Below, one piece after another: positions 1-10,590 of a DNA stretch of 64,000 bases. The notes below the pieces were generated by a model. That model had not been told where the DNA came from. It saw nothing but the letters and a program-made list of their open reading frames with translations, and made no database searches. Position 1 is the first letter of the stretch. Each line of letters starts with the position of its first letter. This stretch comes from Collybia mongolica (lineage: Eukaryota; Basidiomycota; Agaricomycetes; Agaricales; Clitocybaceae). The stretch is from NCBI GenBank assembly GCA_013420905.1, contig JAAXNY010000008.1, positions 1,984,001 through 2,048,000 of the forward strand, given 5' to 3'. The position numbers were made by a program, and so were the translations under genes.

Positions 1-366
1 GGTTCTGGTAAGGGTGGCCGAGGCGGGTTGGCCCCAGATACATTGGCCGAAGGAGGCTGACTGACTGACTGTGCCTGTGGTTCCGGGAAGGTTGGCTGAG
101 GCTGACTGGCCAAAGGAGATAGCTGAGACCCCATGCCTCCTTGTGCTTCAAGTAACATAGGGTCAATCGGAATGTTCTCTGGCAATGCCTCAGGTGTAGA
201 TACCTGATTGGCCGGACCCACAGCCACATGCTGAATTACAGGAGCTGTAGTGCCAGGATATGGGGGGGTTGTGTTGGATATAAAGTACAGGGGTTCTCCA
301 TCATTTGGACCATTGATAGGGATTCCTTCATGGAAGAAATAACTCTCGCCCACCATGGCCGCTGGA

Positions 367-445
367 TTGGGTACGGTAGCCGCTGGATGTATGGCTGCCG
401 GATTGGGTACGGTGGCCGCCGGATGTATGGCTGCCGTATCTGTGG
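367..445 (-). repeat. 36-nt coding minisatellite in accessory gene
   Basis: Two near-identical 36-nt units lie in the last visible exon. On the minus strand they encode AAIHPAATVPNP twice. They mark a low-complexity alanine/proline linker, not a folded domain. Confidence 0.75.
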
Positions 446-1334
446 CCACCTGATTGATGGGCTTTGTTAGAACCTCCTTCTTCTTCCCAGACTTCCTGCA
501 ATTTAATGGCTTTTTCTGTCCCTTTCCTCTCAAGGAAGTAGGGCATGCATCTGGATACTCAGCCTCTAAATGTAAGCCTCCACGTTCAACATTTGAAAAC
601 CGGAATGCTCTGGCGGCACCAAACTGTACTTGGCGTTGATATATATGTTCTAAAACTTCAATAATTTGTTGCTTTCTCATGTTTTGTGGATCATTGATTT
701 TTGCACCTGCTGGCAAATACTCCTCAGCAATAAACAACTCTGGACTTAATGCAAGTTGTCGGTAGGGGACATGTGTGGTATGATTATTGGTGGCAAGTTC
801 TGTGAATAATAGGTGGAGTTTAATATCCAGCTTCTGTTGAATATTACGCACTGTAGTGATAGCTCCAGTAGTGCCGTAGCAGATCAGTGAGTTGTAATTT
901 TTTGAGTACTGTTGAATTGGTTATGGGTGGCAACTCCGGGAAGGTGTTTGGCACTTTGATTTCCAATTCAGATGGGGTAGGTTCAATGTTTGACCCACCA
1001 CCAGACTTTTCCCGCATGCGAAGTGTTTTGACATAGTCCATCAATTTGCGTTTCAATTGTGTAACAAGGTCCTTCTCCACCTCCACGAATGTTGGATGAT
1101 CTACACCCACCTCCGAGGCCATTTGGTCATTCCTTGTTGCTACTAGTTAGTGAAAGGTGACTGACATGTGGACTTCACCTACACATCAACAATGAATTTT
1201 CCATCTGTAGTCTGGTAGGCCATGAAAGTAAGAGTCAACATTCCCATTTCTAGGTATCTCTCTGATGCCCATTGCTGGACCCGCTTGTCTCCCTTTTTCC
1301 TGGCCAATCTAGACAACAGGTGAGAAAGAGCAAA

Positions 1335-1505
1335 TATACATTCTGAACCTGATGTGGATTGGCCGTGTGCCTTGGCTCAGATGGGCCGAAGTGGTGACGG
1401 ATTGGAAATGGCCGTCTCATCTGCTTGCCGAGGCCGTCTCGGATTGGCTCCGATGTGCCAAGACGGATTGGACATGGCCGTCTCGGATTGGCATGGATGG
1501 GCCAA
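1335..1505. repeat. Cluster of CGGATTGG / GGCCGTCTC short repeats
   Basis: Within the probable intron of the accessory gene, short related strings recur many times: ATTGGCCGT, GGCCGTCTCGGATTGG and their variants. The reverse-complement core CCAATCCG also recurs in the transposase gene, especially in the repeat at 3172-3390. They may be transposase-binding repeats or leftovers of a minisatellite. Confidence 0.5.
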
Positions 1506-2093
1506 AATTGATGGCAAACAGTACTCACTCGCTTTGTTTCACAGCATCATAGCCCTCCATCTTCACCTCTTTGATTTTGTCCCAAACATGGTTACATTCC
1601 TCTTCATCCATCCTTTCATACACTGCCTTTGCTGCCCTGGTTCAATTCTGAAACACTTGCTCGGCACTTAGTTCGCCTTCCAATCCAAGCATTTCCTTGA
1701 CCTCCTTGCAAACTTCTTCCCGATGGAGCCTCCAAACCATATCCAATTGCTTGACATTGATTGTTGGGTTTGGCAATGTAAAATTTGATTTTGTTCGCCA
1801 ATTGTTTGAAATCCAAGTTGCAAGGCTCTATGTTCATTGTTAGCATTGATAATGCTTGATAAATGCCTTGACATTACCCTTGCTCGCATTACCCTATCAT
1901 CTGCATCACTGACTAACTCGCCACGTGTTTCCCAAAAATTGAACATGGCTGGTAAGATCTGAGACCTTAGGACATTTGCTCTACCTGCTTTGTCTACTTG
2001 CAAGAAGTACTGGTCCTTAAATCCATCAAGCACCTGGCGTTCCTCAGCTGTGTATAAGGAATCTTTACGTGCTTTACGGGGTGACATTGCCAT

Positions 2094-2417
2094 TGTTGAG
2101 ATTGATCAAGAAAATAGAATGGAAGTGCTAGATAAAGAAATACCAGATGGGCTCCGTGATGAATTTGTATTTAAGCAGCACTCCACATGGCCAGGATGGT
2201 CAGGAGACCCATTCAATGCCATTCCAAAAAAAGAAAAGATAACATGTGGTGATGATCAAAAGATCATCTGCTAATCAATGATATGATGGTGCCCCATGAT
2301 CAACTAACTAGTCCCAGACCGGTTTGGATTACGGGCTCTGATCATCCCAGATTGATGAACAAGATTATCCCGTCAAATATATAGAACATCCCTCATGGGG
2401 GATTCCTTTGGATTCAA
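2094..2417. promoter_or_regulatory. Divergent intergenic region between the two KDZ genes
   Basis: These 324 bp separate the head-to-head starts of the accessory gene and the transposase. Arrangement alone suggests a bidirectional promoter. I see a TATA-like stretch, AAATATATAG, at about 2376 upstream of the plus-strand gene. No other convincing site was found. Confidence 0.4.
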
Positions 2418-5400
2418 ATGTCCTATCCACCTGCAAAAAAGAGACGTACCAAGAAAAATGCCCTGCATGAAGATGATGACCTTGCAGTAGATGTTGTCAC
2501 TCTGGAACGTGTACAGGTCAAATCCAAGAGAGGCATTACTGAAAAAAAGGTGCAGGTACCACTGCGACCTGAAATACATCATGGAGGGGATTCAGATATA
2601 TATCAGGTTGGAAACATACCTGAAGCTTTTTCCAGTGGTGTTTCCTATGAAAACAATCCAGAGGATAGCCATTCAATGCCACCAGCAGCAGAGGTGAAGG
2701 TAGGAGTGTGATTTAAGGAGTTGCCACCCTCTGATACCTGGCAGAACCAAGCATTCTACCTATTACAACAAGCCAAACAGTGGGAAGACATGTTGCAAGC
2801 ATTGCTTGCACGCGAATCTTTGCCAGAAGGGCTGTGCAATGTGTGTGCCAAACGGCACGCTCAATGGCGTTGTCGTGACTGTGATCAGAGGAAAATAATG
2901 TGTCATGGGTGCTTCCGGCAGCGCCATAAAGAAAACCCTTTGCATCGAGTTCAATATTGGACGGGGACATATTTCCGGGATGCCTCACTTTGGGAGGCCG
3001 GCGGGTACATGTTGGTGGGACATATGAAGGGCCCTGAAATATGTGATAGCCTTAGAAGACAGCTGGAAATGCTGGACAGACTTGAGGAAGCTGCTGATAC
3101 TGCAGAGCAACAAAGGTTATGTGGGGACAGTGTTAGCACCTTGGCCATGCCGATGGCTGATCATTCCATTGTGGCCAGTCAATCCAATGAGGCAAGTCAA
3201 TCCGTTATGCCGAGTCAATCCGATATGCCGAGTCAATCCGTTGTGCCGAGCCAATCTGATATGCCAAGTCAATCCGTTATGCCGAGTCAATCCGTTATGC
3301 CGAGTCAATCCGATATGCCGAGTCAATCCGTTGTGCCAAGCCAATCCGTTATGCTGAGTCAATCCGTTGCACCAAGTCAATCCAGTTCGGCTCCTACAAC
3401 AGCCACTGAATTGGATGATCCAGTTTGGACAGAGTTCTTATCATGGCAAGAAAGTGGTGTCAACACTGATGAGGCAGACAAAGATGCCATACTTGAGGAG
3501 GATGATGACGAACCCATTCCTGAGGAGGTACTGGATTTCTTCTTGCCTTCCATCCCACTACAGCCCAATGAACAGAGTCAAACAACACGGCCATCAAATG
3601 AAAGACAGACGGCCAATCCGACATCAGCTCCACCGGCCAAACGGCCACCACGGCATGATGCTTTGAACAATCCATATATTCGTGTGGTTCATACAAATGG
3701 AATTCATCATCTGGCACTCGTATGCTGCTCTTGCCAAGGACCAGGCTGCCTGCCAATGGACCTTGTGTTCTCTGGTTTGATGCCAACAACTTTTGACACA
3801 ATCCGATCTGTATTTACTCTGGCTGTGCTCGATAATTTCCGGTTATGCAGCCTTGAGTTGAAGGCTTCAGCATATCAATATTTTCAGCTCCTCAGACGCT
3901 ATACTCTACCTATGGCACCATCAATGGTACCCAATTTATATCATGAGCTGCAAAGGCTTTCTCGTATTTGGCGGTGGATGAAGAAGTTGAAGTGGGCTGG
4001 ATTCGGCCATGGAAAGGCCGATCCAAAGAATCCGGCACCAGGTGAAATGGCCATATTTTGTCCTACCTGCCCACAACCCGGAATTAATCTTCCTGAAGAT
4101 TGGAAAATGGATGAGAACCGGTAAGATATATAAACATTGATAAATGCATCTTGTCTCATTGTCTAAATTGATCCAGTTGGGTCTATCGGCCCTCCCTCAC
4201 TGCCAATGGCAACTTTAAGGCTGACCATGTGCGGCAGAAGGGCAATGCAAAGGATGTATGGTTATCAGAGGGTGGGGGGATGATGGCAAAGACAGAATCT
4301 TACAACAATTTTTTACATTCAGCCAAGGAACGTCAAACAGTAAGCCCTCCAAATATCTGCAAAGACTAGTGGCTGAATGTGGCAAATGGACAGAAAGCAC
4401 CATGTGAAAACAGGTTTCGAGCTGTTGAACAGGCACTCCTTTCATCCAAAGCTTGTGATATTACAGGAATTGTGGCCATTGCATGTGCCCGCCATGGATG
4501 TTTTGTGCCAAACAGTATTGCTAACCTATACAAAGGTGAACAGCAAAAGAACGTTGATTGGTCCTTCCTGACAGCTCTCAAAATCTTGAAAATTGATCCG
4601 GATCAAGGGGTGACATTCATATATGACATTGTGTGCCAATATTGGGTCCATTTATACTGGCGGATTGGTAACCTGCTGCCGGCCGGAATGGAAATTGACC
4701 CAGCCATTGGCTTATTCCATGTTCATGGACACAAGGAACAATGTTTTTTCCGGTATGCAACCTCATTTATAAAGGGAGCTGGAATGGTTGCAGGCGAAAT
4801 ACTAGAGTCATTATGGGCAGGGCTGAATGCCGTTTCACCAGCAATGCAAACAGCAACACTGGCACATTGGGCAGAAATGATGGATGATCATGTCACAGAT
4901 TCAAATCACAAGAAAGCCTTGAACATGGGTGTGTCCATTATTGGAGGGAAATAACTATGTCCTAATGATGTCCAGTGCCCTCATTGTGCAACCGGTTTCA
5001 AGAGGCCGTTGACATGTCAAAGAATACTGATCTATATTTCAAGAACATGACAGAAGGAATACCAGTGGAGAACACAGAGGAATGGGAACAGGAAATTGCA
5101 AGGGCCGAGGAACAGCATTGTTTCAATCCGGCCATGATGGATATTCTTGCAACACGGAAAGTCAACCTAGGCTCGGAATCGGATGTGGCCACCATCGGAT
5201 TGCAATCCGTCACCAGCCAGGCAGACAAGTGGATACAGCTAGCACTTAGTGTTGAAGCACAGCAGTGAGTGGAGAGTTTGCTTCACAAAAATAATACACT
5301 CATTGCAATAACAGGCTTGATTTGCAAGAACGGGTTTGCCGCCTCCGGAAAGACCCACGGGAGGAGGATCGGCAGGAGGTGGAACGGCTTCGGCATCTCT

Positions 5401-6351
5401 TAACAGCATTGATGGAAAATTTAGATGCACTCAAAGAAGAAGTTTGCATTGGCTCTCACAATCTACACCCATATGAAGACAGTGACATGCTGGGTTACTT
5501 TGAGAATATTGATGGTGCAGATGTGGACCATATGGATCCCAACCCACCAGCAGGCACAGATAATGGCCTAGATGAGCCTGCTATAATACCACCAGAAGAA
5601 AGGGTGCTATCCATGCCATCAACAAGTCTGCCACATGGCCATTTGTACTGTGCATTGGAACTTCAGCAACGAAAAGAGTTGGCCAACCAGCATTTGTCGG
5701 CCCTGCGTGCCGCAATTGCAGATAAATCATTTCAGTACTCACATGTCATGCGAGCGGCACCACGAAAATCCGTCACAACACGGTCTAGAAAGCAAATTTC
5801 AATGCTTAACAATGAGATTGCATCTTACTGCCGTGCCTACACCCGGTGCCGATCGGCCATTGTCCGGCTTGGTGCCGATGCTGCTACCCTTCAACAATTT
5901 CAAGTGCTGCTCAAGGATGATTTGAAAAGCAGCACTGCCATTCTGGACCCTAATAGACCTGGGTCGACAACATTGAGGTTATCATGGATTTGGCAAGGAC
6001 ATAATCCAAGTAATGGGGACTCGGATTCACTGCTTGAATGTGAGCATACTTCTTTCATGACCTTTATGGATCTCTAACACTGATTTAGTTAATCGTGTAC
6101 ACTGGCTTCGTGCCCATGGACACAAGCTGCGATGGAATGAAGAAGCTATTCTAGTTGGTTATGAGATGGAATGGACTGTCCGATATTACCATCGGCAAAT
6201 CAATGTGTGGAATGAAAGAGAGGCGGATACCAATAATTCGCTGGGTGCACGCTCCTATGCTGCGCAGAAAGCGGCCACCTGGTGGGCCATGGCCGTGGCC
6301 GCACAACGGCAGTTTCAGGCCATCAATCCAGCCTTTCCATTGATCATGTGA
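2418..6351 (+). CDS. KDZ transposase with N-terminal CxC2 cysteine cluster
   Basis: This is the cut-and-paste transposase of the element, presumably nuclear (PPAKKRRTKK near the N-terminus). Six exons join in frame: 2418-4120, 4177-4339, 4394-4928, 4976-5264, 5315-6039 and 6089-6351. An in-frame TGA at 2709-2711 separates the first about 97 codons from the rest; it could be a CGA-to-TGA mutation or mark a later start. Downstream 1,124 codons are open. Domains in order: CxC2 cluster at about 2815-3030 (CNVCAKRHAQWRCRDC, then CHGCFRQRH); a PSQS repeat; an acidic linker; then the KDZ catalytic region with TGIVAIACARHGCFVP, YDIVCQYW, GLFHVHGHKEQC and GEILESLWAGLN. The C-terminal helix contains RVHWLRAHG and EMEWTVRYYHRQ. 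Family assignment is firm; activity is doubtful because of the TGA. Confidence 0.92.
3172..3390 (+). repeat. 18-nt coding minisatellite (MPSQSV/D repeat)
   Basis: About eleven degenerate 18-nt units encode (M/V)PSQS(V/D) within the transposase, between the CxC2 cluster and the catalytic region. Each unit holds the string GTCAATCCG, linking it to the CCAATCCG repeats elsewhere in this element. Confidence 0.85.
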
Positions 6352-6412
6352 TGGAGCAGAAGATGGTTTACATGAGCACAGTGGCCGCCCAATGAAACGT
6401 TTAGGCCGCTGG

Positions 6413-7630
6413 TGAAAGGGGGCTCCTGGGCTATAAGTGCGCTGATGCTATGTAATGTAATCCCTCACACACACACACCAAACCTAACAATCAACACACG
6501 AACAGTAGGAATCGCCTGTTTTGAGTTTGGGTTCAAGTGCTTAGAAGCACTAAGCTTTGAATAGTACTAGCCAAAGCCCTTTCCAATGATCTCTCAACGG
6601 GTTCGATTTAGACAAAAGCTTCAACACAGGTTCAAAAACCTGCTAGGTATATTTATAATATCTCTCGATCCAATAGACTGAGTACCAAGTGTACATTCAA
6701 TTATTAGTGATCCCAAGCGGATCTATAAGTCCAAGCGACTTATCAAACAATACAGTGCCAAGTGCACTAAGGCCAAGTGCCTAGTAATTCCAACAGACAA
6801 TACAGTACTAAGTTCCAAGTGAACTAAGTTTCTTTAATTCTGTGGTTCTCCAATCAATTCCAATCAAGACACGTTGAAGCAATCTGATCCTTAATTCGGG
6901 CACGCAATAGTGTTTTAAACAAATGTGATTTGTATACTCTATAGTCGTGCGAAGTGGGGGCAAGATTCCTTGCCTTAGCGCTACTTATCTACAGTCTATT
7001 TATAGTGTACAAACTAAATATCATACGGAATTGTAAATTTTACACGGAACCGCGCTCCCGCGCGCCAAGGATCTGTATTCAATGCTGATGCGTCCTCTAC
7101 AACTTGGCGCGCGCGCCATGCGTGCCAATTATGCCGTTTACTGGTTACTTATCAAATATTGAAAGAGCTGGCTAAACTCTTGTCAAGTCGCGACCGCGCA
7201 CTCCATTATTTAAAACAGCGTGGCACTGTCATTTACTCCTCCTGATTGTCCCGGTTGCTATTCACGGGGTCCCGTCGCTTCCGGTAGTTAACACCAAGTA
7301 CCCCCTGACTAGGATCGGGTTGTGCAAGTCCCGAATTTACAATTACTTCTCCTATTAATGATGATCCCCGGACTAATGATATCATACTACAACGGTTACT
7401 TATGAACTAAGACACCGAGGTTGTAACCGGGCATGGTGAATAGGACTAATAATAGACCGTACTCATAGTCCTCTGTACTGATAGTGTATTATCCATTAGA
7501 CTAGTTCACTCTGATTAGCCGTCTTGGAGCTCGACTCTAATCCTTTATTACCGTTTACTTGGTTATTAGAAATGATACTAATAGCCTTACTTGTCGACTT
7601 TACAAGTGCAAACAATTTCGGGCCCTATCA
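6413..7630 (-). repeat. 3' LTR of Gypsy-1
   Basis: The LTR begins TGAAAGGGGG and ends GGGCCCTATCA on the plus strand, giving TG...CA termini on either strand. It is colinear with 17819-19034, with scattered mismatches, mostly C/T or G/A. It retains CpG-rich islands (for example the CGCGCGC-rich stretch near 7100). An (AC)n run at about 6467 lies near one end. Confidence 0.95.
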
Positions 7631-8078
7631 TCTCCCCCATACCACAAATGTAGACTGTCCTCAGTCTCTCTTTGCCGGCATGTTGGTCCAATACTTCGGG
7701 TCTGCACGCGTCTAATCTTTCAGTACAAGGTTACAACAGTTCCGCTTTTAGACAGGTAGGTGCGCAATGTTGGGATCGAGCCCAGAGGTTTACTTCCCAT
7801 CAGGATTGTGACAGTTATATACATCTCCTGAGAGAATACTTGACATTCGGACATTGCTTTACAGATATTTCAGTCATCTGAACCTTTCTCTCGTTATGTT
7901 TCTGACACTTCAGCAAGAGATCGGTACTCCTGCTTGTCCTTTAGAACTTCGCAATGCAGGGTCGTGCGTTTTAAAAGCTCGCGCCCTAGCTAAGTTTTAG
8001 ACAATTTGGACTTTATAGCCCATTTCTAAATTTCTTTGCTATTTGCATCGCTCAAACACTCCAACTTCTCTAAACCAA
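7631..8078 (+). promoter_or_regulatory. Purine tract of Gypsy-1 and upstream region of the antisense gene
   Basis: Read on the minus strand, a GGGGGAGA purine tract directly precedes the 3' LTR (complement of 7631-7640), as expected for plus-strand priming. The remaining approximately 440 bp lie upstream of the antisense gene. They hold a TATA-like TTTATAG at about 8012, but I recognise no other element. Confidence 0.55.
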
Positions 8079-10016
8079 ATGTCTTCTACTTCCACTTCTG
8101 CCATGGCTCGTGCCCTGCGCTCGCCTTCCGCGCTGTCCCTCTCGCTCTCCACCGCGATTTTACCGACTGAGGGCTGTTCCCCCACTATGGTCTATGTGGA
8201 CCAGCCGGTCCCCTCATTTTCCGACCTCCTTGAAGATGCCGAGGGCGATGTCTTTGTCGCCATGGAGCAAGGGTGGATTATTATGGCCGAGGAACTCGCG
8301 CCCCGTATGGACCATCAGGGCCCCCTTGACCTCGATGAGTTGATTGACTTCGTCGATCACTGCTCCATGCTCATCGTACGCCCATCTTTTACTTATTTAC
8401 TGGTCTCAGGATGCCATCACTGGCGTGGTCCGCGGCGCGTGTTTTTTGCTGCCATATCCGGCTATTCTCCTCCTGCGCGCGCTTCACCTTCAAGTGATGC
8501 GCATCCCAGTCGACGCGCGCGAGGCTTCGTGGTCTTCCTGGCGCATGGTCATATCGACTGACCTGGGCCACAATTCCATTCTTCTGGTAAGTGACTTGTT
8601 TACTTCTTTACTCTGCCTGCCCTTGTCAAGCTGACTACCTTTTACTTTAGGGCCAGGCTCCCACTGTGGAGCAAGTCCTGGACCAGGTGGGGTCGCGCTT
8701 CGAGCGCGACAATGGTGAAAGTATCTTTCAGGATACTTTCCTCGTCCCTCCTTGCATGGTTGGCGCACCGCGCCGTTACCATCAGTACCGGGACAGTTGG
8801 TCCGCCGCGCCCTTGCCGGCGCACTCCCCAGTCTTGGTACCAGCGGTTCATCTAATACTGCTTTTTATTACTTTTCTTCTGTGGTTGACTTATTTCAATA
8901 GCCCCTCAAGCGGAAGCGTAACGCAGGGTCCAAGGGCAAAGGCCGCGCGGTTCCGCAGGTATATACCATCCTTGGTTTCACGGGTTTCACATTATTCCTG
9001 ACTTGCTTTCAAAATTCTAGTCCGACATGTCGCGTGCCCAGGGGGCTGGCAGTGATGCTGCGCTGCGTCCCTCGGAAGCAGGTCCCGTATGTCTCTTTTC
9101 TCTTCTGAACTCATTTACTTTTACTCATTTTTATCTCCTTAGTCCTCTGGGCAGCCGCCGGTAAAGGTTGAGGTCCCCGAGCTCCGGCTCTTTAATGAAG
9201 AGATTGCGCGCCAGTTGGCTCAAGAGGGGTTCGCGGAGTTGTTACCTCCCGCGGCCCCTTCTCCTCGCCGGTCACGTAAGACCACTCGTTCTAGGGATAG
9301 GGTTCAGGCGACACGCCGCAAGCACGCGCTGGTTCCCAACCGGGAGCTGATGCCGCTACAATCCCCTATTACCTCCCTGCTGGCTGACCTTGCGCCTCGG
9401 CGCTCTACTGTATGTTCATTACTCTTTTATTTCTTGTTACTGATCATTCTTACTAGGTGGGCTATCCTTGCACAATGTGCGCCACCTGCAGCGACATCGA
9501 GTGCTCCTTCAACGGTTGGGGTAAACCATGCGTTGAATGTGCCACCGCCAAGAAGGGGAAGTGCAGCTTCAGTCTCACTCCCCAGAAGCGCGCTAGGCTT
9601 CGTGAGGATCTGGGGCCTATGCTTGGTGCGGGCATTTCTAGTAAGCCATTTTCTTTCTGTCTTTTTGTTTACTAATGATTTTACTTATTCTACTAGCGGT
9701 TGCTGAAGCCTATGCTCAGCTAGGCGACGCGGACTCTCTTGCCGCGGAGGTCATTCAGGCCGCTAACCGCGCGCTTGAAATGCGCAACTCCTTGTTGGCG
9801 CGCATAGTTGGCACTATCGGTAGGTTGTACGAGGAGGAAGGCCTGGAGGGCCTTCAAAACCTCTTGCTGACTACGCCAGCCACGGAGAGCGCTCTCCTCT
9901 TCTACGCGGATTTCCAGAACCTCCCTTGGCCGCCCTTGGAGGAAGAAGCAGAGGTTGATGACGGTTCTTCGTCGTCAAGTTCCTCTTCGTCCGTGCCTGA
10001 CAGCGAGGAGGAGTAG
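8079..10016 (+). CDS. Antisense zinc-cluster protein gene carried by Gypsy-1 (8 exons)
   Basis: I do not recognise this gene by name. Eight exons join in frame with GT-AG borders: 8079-8375, 8410-8586, 8651-8836, 8902-8958, 9021-9086, 9143-9409, 9457-9640 and 9697-10016, giving about 517 aa. The introns are 34-65 nt. Features: a PLKRKRN basic stretch (likely nuclear localisation signal) in exon 4; a cysteine array CTMCATCSDIEC ... CVECATAKKGKC in exon 7 (spacing C-x2-C-x2-C-x4-C-x8-C-x2-C-x7-C, resembling but not matching fungal Zn2Cys6 clusters); and an acidic, serine-rich C-terminus ending VPDSEEE. I infer a nuclear DNA-binding or regulatory protein. It lies antisense between pol and the 3' LTR, so its introns would not be spliced out of the sense retroviral RNA. 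The start ATG was chosen as the first in frame, followed at once by an S/T-rich stretch. Confidence 0.85.
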
Positions 10017-10590
10017 CCGCGCCGCGCCCCCCCCCTATGTTTTTTTTTTTTTATCTACTTGTGTTTTCCCGGGCCCCTGTGCCCTTACATACTACTTATT
10101 CCCCCGCCTTTCGTTGGGCTTCAATTTTATTAATTGAAGTCCAACACATGTTTCTACATACAGTCCCCTGGACTATAAACAATACAATTGGTTTACCTGT
10201 TGTTCTATTGTCTTCATAAGAAAGCTTCCGCCCTTGCACCGGCTACTTAAGTTATAAATAGTACAGTTTAATTCTGGTGCAATTCTCTCGATCATTAAGA
10301 CCGTGGCGCGATCACTGACTTTTTATAGACAATCTATTTCAATCCTTGTAACCTTGGTAGGTTTTTCCAAATCGATTTTGCTTATACCCATCTCCCCCTC
10401 AACACTGACAACAACTGTCCCAGTTGTCATGCGGACACTGCCGCGCTCCACATGAATTTTTACGGAGCTCCTTTTTCAATTGGGCCCAGCATTTCAATTA
10501 GGCACGCGTCTCGGACCTGTTCAGTTGAAATGTATAGATTTTTCTGGGGATAGAACGCGCGCAACGAATGAGAGACTGGGTAGCGCTTCT
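10017..10590. other. Gypsy-1 interior between the convergent genes
   Basis: This stretch separates the 3' end of the antisense gene from the broken 3' end of pol. It contains a T-run at about 10038-10050 and AT-rich sequence suitable for 3' end formation. No coding signal was found; in particular the missing second half of the integrase is not here. Confidence 0.6.

Larger units (their letters stand above)
1..2093 (-). pseudogene. KDZ-associated accessory gene, partial (runs off left edge)
   Basis: This gene is divergent from the transposase. Exon 1 (2093-1878, 72 codons) starts MAMSPRKARK and contains YTAEERQVLDGFKDQY. Exon 2 (1827-1529) continues in frame and contains WISNNWRT and VWRLHREEV. 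A later exon runs about 1141-910, and a long open exon from 833 to the window edge contains ELATNNHTTHVPYRQL and a proline/alanine-rich tail. The 1878/1827 and 909/834 junctions have GT-AG borders; the link between 1528 and about 1141 is unresolved and spans a repeat-rich intron. Exon 2 has an in-frame TGA at 1644-1642 where arginine would fit (CGA to TGA). From memory, proteins of this layout accompany KDZ transposases in mushrooms. The function is unknown; I infer an element-encoded partner. Confidence 0.7.
1..6412. mobile_element. KDZ (Kyakuja/Dileera/Zisupton) DNA transposon, partial
   Basis: Two divergently transcribed multi-exon genes fill this block: an accessory gene on the minus strand (from 2093 to beyond the left edge) and the KDZ transposase on the plus strand (2418-6351). 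The 325-bp gap between their starts is presumably a shared promoter. KDZ elements are large cut-and-paste transposons expanded in mushrooms and are known carriers of TET/JBP genes, which are not visible here. The left end lies outside the window. The right end is obscured because Gypsy-1 abuts at 6413, and no terminal inverted repeat could be recognised. Both genes carry an in-frame TGA, so this copy is probably inactive. Confidence 0.88.

Noticed and set aside
371..445. CRISPR-like short direct repeats
   Set aside because: Contiguous coding minisatellite without spacers, in a eukaryotic transposon.
2697..2715. An 18-nt intron removing the TGA at 2709
   Set aside because: GT and AG are present, but 18 nt is far below the size of the other introns here (47-56 nt).
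1..6412. A TET/JBP dioxygenase gene in the KDZ element
   Set aside because: No HxD...H dioxygenase motif could be found in either gene; the association is known from other mushrooms only.
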